From Ignavibacteriota bacterium (GTDB lineage: Bacteria > Bacteroidota > Ignavibacteria > UBA10030 > UBA6906): 6,008 nucleotides of DNA. The notes beneath the pieces were generated by a model. That model was not told the origin of the DNA. It saw only the letters and a list, made by a program, of their open reading frames with translations, and searched no databases. A program made the translations under genes and the position numbers. The stretch is taken from NCBI GenBank assembly GCA_016209805.1, contig JACQVJ010000005.1:1-6008 (forward strand), in the 5' to 3' direction. Of this stretch, positions 1 to 6,008 are shown piece after piece. Position 1 is the stretch's first letter. Every line of letters begins with the position of its first letter.

Positions 1-1814
1 CGGTTGAAGCTGCGCTCGAAGCGAGCATCAACTGGAAAGACCTGTTTGTGCGATCCGAAGACCGTCTGAAAGTTGCGGAAGAACTTGACGCGCGGGGTGT
101 CATCAATGGATTTCAGTTTCTTGCCTACAAGAGAGGCGGGGAAGAGTTCTATCTTGACTGGACTTGCACTGCATTGAGAGGTGATGATCGGAGGATCGTT
201 GAGTACAACGGCACGTTCCGTGATGTGACGGAGAAGAAGCGGCTCGAAGAGGCGATTCTGGAATCAAGAGAATATCTCAACCGTATCATTTCGCAAACCC
301 CGCTTGCGGTTCAGGTATTCGATGCGAATGGCTTTGTTATGGATGTGAATGAGGCCTGGCTCCGACTCTTTGGTGCTCAAAGCAAGGACAGCTTAATCGG
401 TCTGAACATATTGAAGTCGAGGTTCGTTCAGAACCATGAGATCAAGCCGTACGTGAATGCTGCGTTCAAGGGTGCAAGTGTGGATATTCCGCCATTCACG
501 CTCGATCCATCAACCGCAAGGTCGGTGAAATTGTCCGGGACAGAGCGGACGATCCATGCGAAGTTGTTCCCCGTGTTCGACAGGAACGAGAAGCTTGTCA
601 ATGTGGTTGCGATGATTGAAGACGTGACGGAGAAACGCAAACTGGAAGAGCAGCTCTTGCAATCGCAGAAGATGGAGAGCATCGGGTTGCTTGCGGGCGG
701 CATCGCACATGATTTCAATAACATCCTTGGGGGCATTCTCGGCTACTCATCGTATCTCAAGACAGTGGTGAACAAAGACGACAAGATATTTTCTCATCTT
801 GAAACCATCGAGAGGTCGGCGCTCAGGGCTGCCGAGCTCACATCAAAGCTGCTGGCCTTTGCCCGCGGAGGGAAATACGTCGTCAGGCCGATTGATATCA
901 ATGCGGTGATCGACGAGACAATCCGGCTCTTGCGCGGGTCGATGGATAAGAGCATCATCATCGAGGCCACGCTCGCTCAGAATCTCCCCGCAACGGAAGC
1001 TGACGCTGGCCAGATGCAGCAGGTATTGATGAACCTTTGTGTCAATGCGCGTGATGCGATGCCCGGTGGAGGAAAAATCACCATCGTGAGTGAGTTGCTC
1101 TCAAGGCCGGAGGAAATCCTCGCGGTGCGTCACGAACTCAGTCACCACAGCTATATACGGATCTCCATTTCGGATACCGGGATCGGGATAGACAAAGCCG
1201 TGATGAACAGAATCTTCGAGCCATTCTTTACGACGAAAGAGAAAGGGAAGGGGACAGGGCTCGGTCTCGCAACGGTGTATGGTATTGTCAAGAACCATGG
1301 GGGATTCCTCGACGTTGAAAGTGAGGTAGGAGTCGGAACCGCGTTCATTCTGTACCTGCCGGCGGTTGAGAAAGAGGCAGTCGTGCTGGAAACGCCTTCG
1401 CATGACGCGGAGGGGGGGGACGAGACGATCCTCATCGTGGACGATGAAGAGGTCATCCGCTCCCTTGCGCGCGAGATTCTTGAATCGAAGGGCTATAGTG
1501 TGCTGGAGGCTGCAGATGGGACGCAGGCCATTGAAGTGTACTCTCAACACGGTAACTCCATCGACCTGATTATTCTTGATATGGCAATGCCGATGATGAG
1601 TGGGAGCGATACTTTTGCAAGGCTGCATCAGATGAATAAGAACCTCCGAGTGATTCTCTCTACAGGCTACGCGGAAGACGACCGTGCACGAAAGTTGATG
1701 GCGCAGGGAGTGAAGGCCTTCGTGCAGAAACCTTACAAAGTGGAGGAGTTTGCGACCGTTGTGCGGAGAGTTCTCGACGGGGTGGACGGAGATGCAACTA
1801 ATGGCAACACCTGA
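1..1814 (+). CDS. Hybrid sensor histidine kinase (PAS-PAS-HisKA-HATPase-receiver), 5' truncated
   Basis: This gene is cut by the left edge: the frame is open from base 3 and the GTG at 48 lies inside a PAS domain, so it is not a start. Residues below count from that GTG. The end of one PAS domain runs to about 60, closing with DVTEKK. A second PAS spans about 75-195. The HisKA helix carries the phospho-acceptor His221 in GIAHDFNN. The ATPase domain shows the N box (NLCVNARDAM, 329-338), G1 (DTGIG, 376-380), F box (EPFFTTK, 391-397) and G2 (GTGLGLA, 402-408). A C-terminal receiver (about 460-580) has acidic Asp465/466, phospho-acceptor Asp511, Ser538/Thr539 and Lys561, so it looks active. No membrane segment is visible in the part present. 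There is no output domain, so phosphate probably passes to an Hpt protein or the receiver modulates the kinase itself. The signal is unknown. Its 3' end overlaps hemH. Confidence 0.95.
   Translation, partial: VEAALEASINWKDLFVRSEDRLKVAEELDARGVINGFQFLAYKRGGEEFYLDWTCTALRGDDRRIVEYNGTFRDVTEKKRLEEAILESREYLNRIISQTPLAVQVFDANGFVMDVNEAWLRLFGAQSKDSLIGLNILKSRFVQNHEIKPYVNAAFKGASVDIPPFTLDPSTARSVKLSGTERTIHAKLFPVFDRNEKLVNVVAMIEDVTEKRKLEEQLLQSQKMESIGLLAGGIAHDFNNILGGILGYSSYLKTVVNKDDKIFSHLETIERSALRAAELTSKLLAFARGGKYVVRPIDINAVIDETIRLLRGSMDKSIIIEATLAQNLPATEADAGQMQQVLMNLCVNARDAMPGGGKITIVSELLSRPEEILAVRHELSHHSYIRISISDTGIGIDKAVMNRIFEPFFTTKEKGKGTGLGLATVYGIVKNHGGFLDVESEVGVGTAFILYLPAVEKEAVVLETPSHDAEGGDETILIVDDEEVIRSLAREILESKGYSVLEAADGTQAIEVYSQHGNSIDLIILDMAMPMMSGSDTFARLHQMNKNLRVILSTGYAEDDRARKLMAQGVKAFVQKPYKVEEFATVVRRVLDGVDGDATNGNT
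1788..1791 (+). promoter_or_regulatory. Ribosome binding site deciding the hemH start
   Basis: GGAG lies nine bases before the ATG at 1801, inside the last codons of the kinase gene. The in-frame ATG at 1792 abuts this motif directly and so has no usable spacing. The ATG at 1819 has no purine-rich motif before it. This favours 1801 as the hemH start. Confidence 0.55.
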
Positions 1815-2808
1815 TTCCATGAGGAAGAAGAACGACAAGCCGATCGGTGTAGTGCTGCTCCAGCTCGGCGGCCCCGACTCTCTGGAGACTGTTGAACCTT
1901 TCTTGTATAATCTCTTTTGCGACCCGGACATCATTGACCTGCCGCTGGCGTTCCTCTTCCGCAAGGCGCTTGCCCGGATCATTTCAGGCCGTAGGGCTCC
2001 GAAAGTACAGGAGTATTACAGACGTATCGGGGGCAAATCCCCAATTCTCAAACTTACGATGCGACAAGCTAGATCGCTTGAGCGGGAATTGCAGGGAAAA
2101 CTCAACGCAAATGTCTACATCAGCATGCGCTACTGGCATCCGATGACCGACGAGGTTGTTGATCGACTGTATCGAGACGGTGTCGAGCGGGTTGTCCTTC
2201 TTCCACTCTATCCGCACTATTCCAAAACAACAACCGGGTCCAGCGTGAATGAATGGAACCGTGTGATGAGCCACCGGGGCCTGAATCATCTCTCAGTCAC
2301 TCTGGTCGATGAGTACTGTGATCATCCGCTCTACATAGCGGCGCTCGTTCGGAACATCAACATTGCGCTCAATCGGGTTGCAAAAGAGAATCGATCGAAG
2401 GTACATCTCGTTTTTAGTGCACACGGAACGCCAGTGAAGCTCGTGCGTGCCGGGGATCCATACCAGCAACAGATTATCCGCACCTACAACGCGGTTGTGG
2501 AACAAGGAGTGTGGGGACTTCAACATCATCTTTGCTATCAAAGCAAGGTGGGGCCTGAAAAATGGCTGGAGCCTTCACTTGAAGATACGATCAAAAGACT
2601 TGCGGGCGAAAAGGTATCGCACCTCATCGTCATCCCCATTGCGTTCGTGTCAGATCACAGTGAGACCCTCTGGGAAATTAATATGGAGTCGAAACAGGAA
2701 GCGAGAGCGCTCGGTATCAAATACTTCGACATGAGTCCGGCCTTGAACACAAATCCCATGTTCATCAAGGCTCTGGCCGATGTCGTGGTCAAAAAGGTTT
2801 GCAAATGA
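1801..2808 (+). CDS. hemH: Ferrochelatase (porphyrin ferrous-iron chelatase)
   Basis: Inserts Fe2+ into a porphyrin ring at the end of heme synthesis. The 335-residue product has the usual length of bacterial ferrochelatases and the family motifs in order: LLQLGGPDS (19-27), YRRIGGKSPIL (73-83), MRYWHP (109-114), LPLYPHYSKTTTGS (134-147), FSAHGTPVK (205-213) with the catalytic His208, QSKVGPEKWLEP (247-258), and PIAFVSDHSETLWEI (279-293) with the conserved Glu288. It lacks the C-terminal cysteine cluster that binds [2Fe-2S] in animal enzymes; only one Cys sits near the end. The open frame extends upstream to a TTG at 1750, but homology begins only around residue 14, and ATG 1801 has the best-spaced Shine-Dalgarno motif. 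It overlaps the kinase gene by 14 bases and the oxidase gene by 4. Whether its substrate is protoporphyrin IX or coproporphyrin III cannot be decided here. Confidence 0.97.
   Translation: MATPDSMRKKNDKPIGVVLLQLGGPDSLETVEPFLYNLFCDPDIIDLPLAFLFRKALARIISGRRAPKVQEYYRRIGGKSPILKLTMRQARSLERELQGKLNANVYISMRYWHPMTDEVVDRLYRDGVERVVLLPLYPHYSKTTTGSSVNEWNRVMSHRGLNHLSVTLVDEYCDHPLYIAALVRNINIALNRVAKENRSKVHLVFSAHGTPVKLVRAGDPYQQQIIRTYNAVVEQGVWGLQHHLCYQSKVGPEKWLEPSLEDTIKRLAGEKVSHLIVIPIAFVSDHSETLWEINMESKQEARALGIKYFDMSPALNTNPMFIKALADVVVKKVCK
2791..2797 (+). promoter_or_regulatory. Ribosome binding site of the porphyrinogen oxidase gene
   Basis: AAAAAGG ends seven bases before the ATG at 2805, within the last codons of hemH. 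It supports 2805 over the in-frame TTG at 2799. The ATGA at 2805-2808 joins the start of the oxidase gene to the hemH stop, an arrangement typical of translational coupling. Confidence 0.6.
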
Positions 2809-4253
2809 ACGTTGTGGTTATCGGAGGTGGTATCTCTGGACTCACCGTTGCATGGTGGCTGCACCAATCGGGTGTGGACGTCACCGTGCTCGAGAAGGAC
2901 TCCGAGCCCGGAGGAACTATGCAGACCATCCGAACGGATGGCTGGCTGATTGAGACTGGTCCGAACAGTGTGCTGGAAACGACGCCAGTCTTCGGGGAGA
3001 TGTTTGAGAGTTTGGACATTATTGACGAGAGAACGTATGCGGATTCTGCTGCAAGTAGAAGATATATACTTCGGCGGGGCTCACTCCGGGCTCTTCCCAG
3101 TTCGCTGGCGACGTTCCTCACAAGCTCGCTTTGGTCGGTTGGAGGCAAGTTGCGATTGCTGAAGGAGCCGTTCATCAGTCGGGGGACAAAGGAAGAGACG
3201 GTGGCGGAATTTGTCGAGCGACGATTAGGGAAGGAGTTTCTTGAGTACGCGATCAATCCGTTTGTCGCGGGTGTGTATGCCGGCAACCCTGAACAACTGA
3301 GCGTACGTGCAGCGTTTCCAAAACTCTATGCGCTTGAGGAGAAGTTCGGTGGTCTCGTCAAGGGGATGATCATAGGGGCGAAGGAACGGAAGCAGCGGGC
3401 CGAGAAGGCGAAGGATCGCGCAAGGATGTTTTCGTTCAGAAGGGGGATGCAGACATTCCCTGAATCCATCGCGAGGCAGTTGGCAGGGAGAATCCGACTT
3501 CAGTGCACGGCAAGGTCCATCTCGCGCCTTGGAAACGGTGCGGGGGGTGACCGGGCACGTTACGTCGTGAGCGGTGAATCCGATGGCCAAACGTTTGAAA
3601 TCGGCGCTTCGGCGGTTGTCATCGCCGTTCCTGCGTACGTTGCCGGGGGATTTGTGAAGCCTTTTTCGCGATCTCTTGCAGATCGACTGAACAGCATCTA
3701 CTATCCTCCTGTGGTCGAGGTTTTTCTGGGATACCGTTCAGAACAAATCATCAGGCCGCTGGACGGTTTCGGCTTCCTGGTTCCTGCGAAGGAGCATCGC
3801 CGGATACTTGGCACCATCTGGTCATCGTCTCTGTTTCCCGAGCGTGCGCCTGATTATCATGTTGCTCTCACGACCTTTGTCGGAGGCTCGCGCCAACCGG
3901 AACTGGCCCACTACGATGACAAACAAATCATTGCTCTCGTTGACGGTGAGTTGGAATCGATTATGGGGGTGCGTGGGACGCCGGTCTTCTCAAAGGTCAT
4001 ACGTTGGGAGCGAGCGATTCCTCAGTACAATCTCGGGTATCAGAAAATAGTTGATGCAATTGACCGCATCGAGACGACGGAGCCAGGATTGTTCTTTTGC
4101 AGTAACTATCGCGGAGGCATCTCGGTCGGCGATTGCGTAGCGAGCGGGAAGAAGATGGCCGAAAGGATTCTTGAAAAATTCATCCGTCCGACATCCATCA
4201 AGGGAAATTCAACGCGTGGAAACATAACTACGATTCAAGGAGAAAACAGATGA
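2805..4253 (+). CDS. hemY: Oxygen-dependent (FAD) protoporphyrinogen/coproporphyrinogen oxidase
   Basis: Removes six electrons from a porphyrinogen, using O2, to give the aromatic porphyrin that ferrochelatase uses; the same family is also named HemG or CgoX. The 482-residue product starts directly with the FAD-binding Rossmann fold: VVVIGGGISG (3-12), Glu30 at the end of strand 2 (VLEKD) and EPGG (34-37), followed by ETGPNS (50-55). Family motifs follow: RRLGKEF (139-145), NPFVAGVYAGNPEQLS (from 151) and FSFRRGMQTFPE (209-220). The C-terminal FAD motif is NYRGGISVGDCVASG (about 434-448). No signal peptide or membrane anchor is evident, so it is cytoplasmic or peripheral. The last ~22 residues (461-482) are polar and run past the final family helix. 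ATG 2805 was chosen over TTG 2799 because of the Shine-Dalgarno spacing. It lies between hemH and hemB with ATGA overlaps on both sides. Confidence 0.96.
   Translation: MNVVVIGGGISGLTVAWWLHQSGVDVTVLEKDSEPGGTMQTIRTDGWLIETGPNSVLETTPVFGEMFESLDIIDERTYADSAASRRYILRRGSLRALPSSLATFLTSSLWSVGGKLRLLKEPFISRGTKEETVAEFVERRLGKEFLEYAINPFVAGVYAGNPEQLSVRAAFPKLYALEEKFGGLVKGMIIGAKERKQRAEKAKDRARMFSFRRGMQTFPESIARQLAGRIRLQCTARSISRLGNGAGGDRARYVVSGESDGQTFEIGASAVVIAVPAYVAGGFVKPFSRSLADRLNSIYYPPVVEVFLGYRSEQIIRPLDGFGFLVPAKEHRRILGTIWSSSLFPERAPDYHVALTTFVGGSRQPELAHYDDKQIIALVDGELESIMGVRGTPVFSKVIRWERAIPQYNLGYQKIVDAIDRIETTEPGLFFCSNYRGGISVGDCVASGKKMAERILEKFIRPTSIKGNSTRGNITTIQGENR
4237..4242 (+). promoter_or_regulatory. Strong ribosome binding site of hemB
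   Basis: A perfect AAGGAG core sits seven bases before the hemB ATG at 4250. It is the best Shine-Dalgarno match in the window and is embedded in the last codons of the oxidase gene. The ATGA at 4250-4253 overlaps hemB start and oxidase stop. Confidence 0.8.
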
Positions 4254-5275
4254 CACTGAATGAGAAAGCAATCACGGGCTTGGATGCACAGACCGTGCTC
4301 CAGCCGTTCAAGCGCCTGCGCCGCACACGGATGACTGAACAGTTCCGCTCGATGGTCCGCGAGACGGAACTATCCAAAAACGACTTTATTTACCCGTTGT
4401 TCGTGGTCCCTGGCAAGAGCATCAAGAAAGAGGTTTCATCGATGCCGGGAGTTTTTCAGATGTCGATTGATACCATCGTGCGCGAATGTGCTGAGGTGAA
4501 AGCTATGGGGATTCCAGGAGTAATTCTCTTCGGAATTCCCGAGGAGAAGGACGATGTCGGGTCGGGTGCGTACGATGAGCTCGGCATCGTGCAGCAGACT
4601 GTCCGTGCGGTGAAAAAAGAGATCCCGGAGCTCGTCCTGATTACGGATGTCTGTCTCTGCGAATACACTTCCCATGGTCACTGCGGTATTGTCCGCGGCA
4701 ACGAAATAGTCAACGACGAGTCCGTAGAGTTGCTGGCCAAGGAAGCTCTCACTCATGTTCAGGCCGGAGCCGATATGGTCGCGCCATCTGATATGTTTGA
4801 TGGAAGGGTGCGCGCAATCCGTGGAGTTCTTGATGAGAACGGGTTTACAAACATCCCTATCATGTCATATGCGGCAAAGTATGCGTCGGGGTTCTATGGC
4901 CCGTTCCGCGAAGCGGCGGAGAGTGCACCGAAGTTTGGTGATCGCCGATCTCATCAGATGGATCCGGCGAACGTGCAGGAGGCCCTCCGCGAAGTTGAAG
5001 AAGATATCAAAGAGGGTGCAGACATTGTCATGGTCAAGCCAGCCATGCCGTACCTCGATGTTCTATACAGAGTGAAGGAACGCTTCGGATTGCCGACTGC
5101 GGCGTACAACGTCAGCGGCGAATACTCAATGGTAAAGGCCGCTGCAAAGATGGGGTGGATTGATGGGGAGAGGGTGGCGATTGAGCTGCTGACCGGCATC
5201 AAGCGAGCAGGAGCCGATCTCATTCTTACATACTTCGCGAAAGAGGCGGCATCATACATCGACCGTCATCGGTGA
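4250..5275 (+). CDS. hemB: Porphobilinogen synthase (delta-aminolevulinic acid dehydratase), zinc type
   Basis: Condenses two 5-aminolevulinate molecules into porphobilinogen in the cytoplasm; family members are usually homo-octamers. The 341-residue product matches the family length. The two Schiff-base lysines are visible: Lys210 in MSYAAKYASGFYGPFR and Lys263 in VMVKPAMPYLD. The metal-site stretch DVCLCEYTSHGHCG gives Cys135, Cys137 and Cys145, the three-cysteine catalytic zinc site of the E. coli and animal type; magnesium-type enzymes carry Asp/Ala there instead. Further hallmarks are GDRRSHQMDPAN (230-241), LREVEEDIKEGAD (246-258, the region that holds the allosteric metal ligand in other members) and YNVSGEYSM (286-294). 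The start is fixed by a strong AAGGAG and by the ATGA overlap with the oxidase gene. It sits 38 bases before hemL, whose product supplies its substrate. Confidence 0.98.
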   Translation: MTLNEKAITGLDAQTVLQPFKRLRRTRMTEQFRSMVRETELSKNDFIYPLFVVPGKSIKKEVSSMPGVFQMSIDTIVRECAEVKAMGIPGVILFGIPEEKDDVGSGAYDELGIVQQTVRAVKKEIPELVLITDVCLCEYTSHGHCGIVRGNEIVNDESVELLAKEALTHVQAGADMVAPSDMFDGRVRAIRGVLDENGFTNIPIMSYAAKYASGFYGPFREAAESAPKFGDRRSHQMDPANVQEALREVEEDIKEGADIVMVKPAMPYLDVLYRVKERFGLPTAAYNVSGEYSMVKAAAKMGWIDGERVAIELLTGIKRAGADLILTYFAKEAASYIDRHR

Positions 5276-5276
5276 G

Positions 5277-5309
5277 ATGAGCGATCCCAACAAGCCATCG
5301 ATATTCTGA
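5277..5309 (+). other. 10-codon mini-ORF in the hemB-hemL gap (speculative)
   Basis: An ATG at 5277, one base after the hemB stop, opens ten codons ([10 protein letters not shown]) closed by TGA at 5307-5309, four bases before the hemL ATG. It has no well-placed Shine-Dalgarno motif of its own. It may be chance. If translated by ribosomes finishing hemB, it could carry them to the hemL start. The gap shows no convincing hairpin or terminator. Confidence 0.15.
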
Positions 5310-5313
5310 TCTC

Positions 5314-6008
5314 ATGAACACAGGCAAATCAGACCAGTTGTTTGAGCGAGCAAGGAATGCTATCCCCGGCGGCGTCAATTCGCCCGTTCGAGCGTTCAAG
5401 GCCGTCGGGCGAAACCCTCTGTTCATCGCTCGTGCTTCCGGATCAAAAATGTGGGATGTCGATGGAAATGAATACATCGACTACGTTGGATCATGGGGGC
5501 CGATGATACTTGGGCACGGCAATCCGCGGGTTGCTGAAGCGGTGAAAAAGGCCGTTGACGCGGGAACGAGCTTCGGAGCACCCACCGAGATTGAGGTGAA
5601 GATGGCAGAGTTGATCTGCAGGATTGTTCCTTCCGTGGAATTGGTGAGAATGGTCAATTCAGGAACGGAAGCAACAATGAGTGCCATCCGCCTTGCGCGC
5701 TCCTATACGGGTCGCGACAAGCTCATCAAGTTCGATGGATGCTACCATGGACATGGTGACTCGTTTCTGATCAAGGCCGGTTCAGGCGCCTTGACGTTGA
5801 GTGTTCCGGACAGTCCCGGTGTTCCGCTCCCTCTTGCATCGCTGACGCTCTCAGCCGCATTCAACGACCTTGAATCTGTCGAGCAGTTGGTTAAGCAACA
5901 CAAGGGCGAGATCGCGGCGGTCATCGTTGAGCCGGTTGTCGGCAACATGGGGTGTGTTCCTCCTCATCCCGGATTCCTTGAAGGATTACGATCCATATGT
6001 TCGCGAGA
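5314..6008 (+). CDS. hemL: Glutamate-1-semialdehyde 2,1-aminomutase, 3' truncated
   Basis: A PLP enzyme that moves the amino group of glutamate-1-semialdehyde to make 5-aminolevulinate, the last step of the C5 route and the source of the HemB substrate. The frame stays open to the right edge, giving 231 residues, a little over half of the usual ~430. Motifs seen: [12 protein letters not shown] (17-28), [16 protein letters not shown] (48-63), ILGHGNP (65-71), SFGAPTEIE (86-94), [16 protein letters not shown] (114-129, cofactor phosphate region), GCYHGHGDS (142-150), a Gly/Ser/Pro-rich gating loop (about 154-180) and VEPVVGNMG (205-213). The catalytic PLP-binding lysine lies beyond the window. 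ATG 5314 is the only possible start, because an in-frame stop lies at 5278 with no ATG, GTG or TTG between. No clear Shine-Dalgarno motif precedes it, unlike the three upstream genes. Confidence 0.98.
   Translation, partial: MNTGKSDQLFERARNAIPGGVNSPVRAFKAVGRNPLFIARASGSKMWDVDGNEYIDYVGSWGPMILGHGNPRVAEAVKKAVDAGTSFGAPTEIEVKMAELICRIVPSVELVRMVNSGTEATMSAIRLARSYTGRDKLIKFDGCYHGHGDSFLIKAGSGALTLSVPDSPGVPLPLASLTLSAAFNDLESVEQLVKQHKGEIAAVIVEPVVGNMGCVPPHPGFLEGLRSICSR

Noticed and set aside
48..50. GTG as the start codon of the histidine kinase
   Set aside because: The frame is open upstream to the window edge, and codons 3-47 read as continuing PAS-like protein (INWKDLFV leading into RSEDR). The gene is truncated by the window, not started here.
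1750..1800. Upstream extension of hemH to the TTG at 1750
   Set aside because: The extra 17 residues are translated from an alternative frame of the kinase receiver end, have no ferrochelatase similarity, and TTG 1750 lacks the positional support that ATG 1801 has.
1101..1982. Long open frame on the minus strand (293 codons) across the kinase-hemH junction
   Set aside because: It lies opposite strongly conserved kinase, receiver and ferrochelatase sequence, its product resembles no family I know, and it has no ribosome binding site or gene context. It is a shadow of the + strand genes.
2789..3286. Minus-strand open frame of 165 codons opposite the oxidase gene
   Set aside because: The + strand here encodes the FAD-binding fold and the GVYAGNP motif of the oxidase; the antisense product is Ser/Pro-rich with no recognisable domain.
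3542..3547. Six-G run in the oxidase gene as a possible frameshift site
   Set aside because: The frame continues through it into conserved family motifs to the C terminus, and runs of six are not unusual at this base composition.
5276..5313. Terminator or promoter in the hemB-hemL gap
   Set aside because: The 38 bases show no stable inverted repeat with a T run and no recognisable -35/-10 pair, so hemL is most simply read from the same transcript.

Overview
The window is about 53% G+C by eye and is packed with genes that all read on the + strand. It holds five genes. A hybrid sensor histidine kinase, cut off at the left edge, is followed by four tetrapyrrole (heme) biosynthesis genes: ferrochelatase (hemH), oxygen-dependent porphyrinogen oxidase (hemY/hemG type), porphobilinogen synthase (hemB) and glutamate-1-semialdehyde aminotransferase (hemL, cut off at the right edge). 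No RNA genes, mobile elements, CRISPR arrays or convincing terminators are visible. The only gap between genes is 38 bases, between hemB and hemL.

Layout. Positions 1-1814 encode the C-terminal part of a PAS-PAS-HisKA-HATPase-receiver protein. hemH begins inside its last codons (best start 1801, 14-base overlap). hemH and the oxidase gene share an ATGA junction at 2805-2808, and the oxidase gene and hemB share another at 4250-4253. hemL begins at 5314 after the short gap. These overlaps point to one polycistronic, translationally coupled transcript. No promoter is visible inside the window, so it probably lies upstream of or within the kinase gene.

Pathway. HemL makes 5-aminolevulinate by the C5 (glutamyl-tRNA) route. 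HemB condenses two of these into porphobilinogen. The oxidase aromatises the porphyrinogen ring with O2, and HemH inserts ferrous iron. The intermediate steps (hemA, hemC, hemD, hemE, coproporphyrinogen handling) are not in the window; hemA, hemC, hemD or hemE could lie downstream of hemL or elsewhere. The two end-of-pathway genes come first and the two early-pathway genes last.

Organism. The C5 pathway, zinc-type HemB, O2-dependent oxidase and large soluble-looking hybrid kinase suggest an aerobic or facultative bacterium, probably diderm. The protein flavour resembles deltaproteobacterial or Bacteroidota/Ignavibacteriota-like lineages, but I cannot settle the phylum from sequence alone. This is mostly an ordinary housekeeping region. 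The points worth a second look are the sensor kinase fused to the head of a heme operon, an eight-G tract exactly at the kinase/receiver boundary, and the SD-poor hemL start preceded by a 10-codon mini-ORF.
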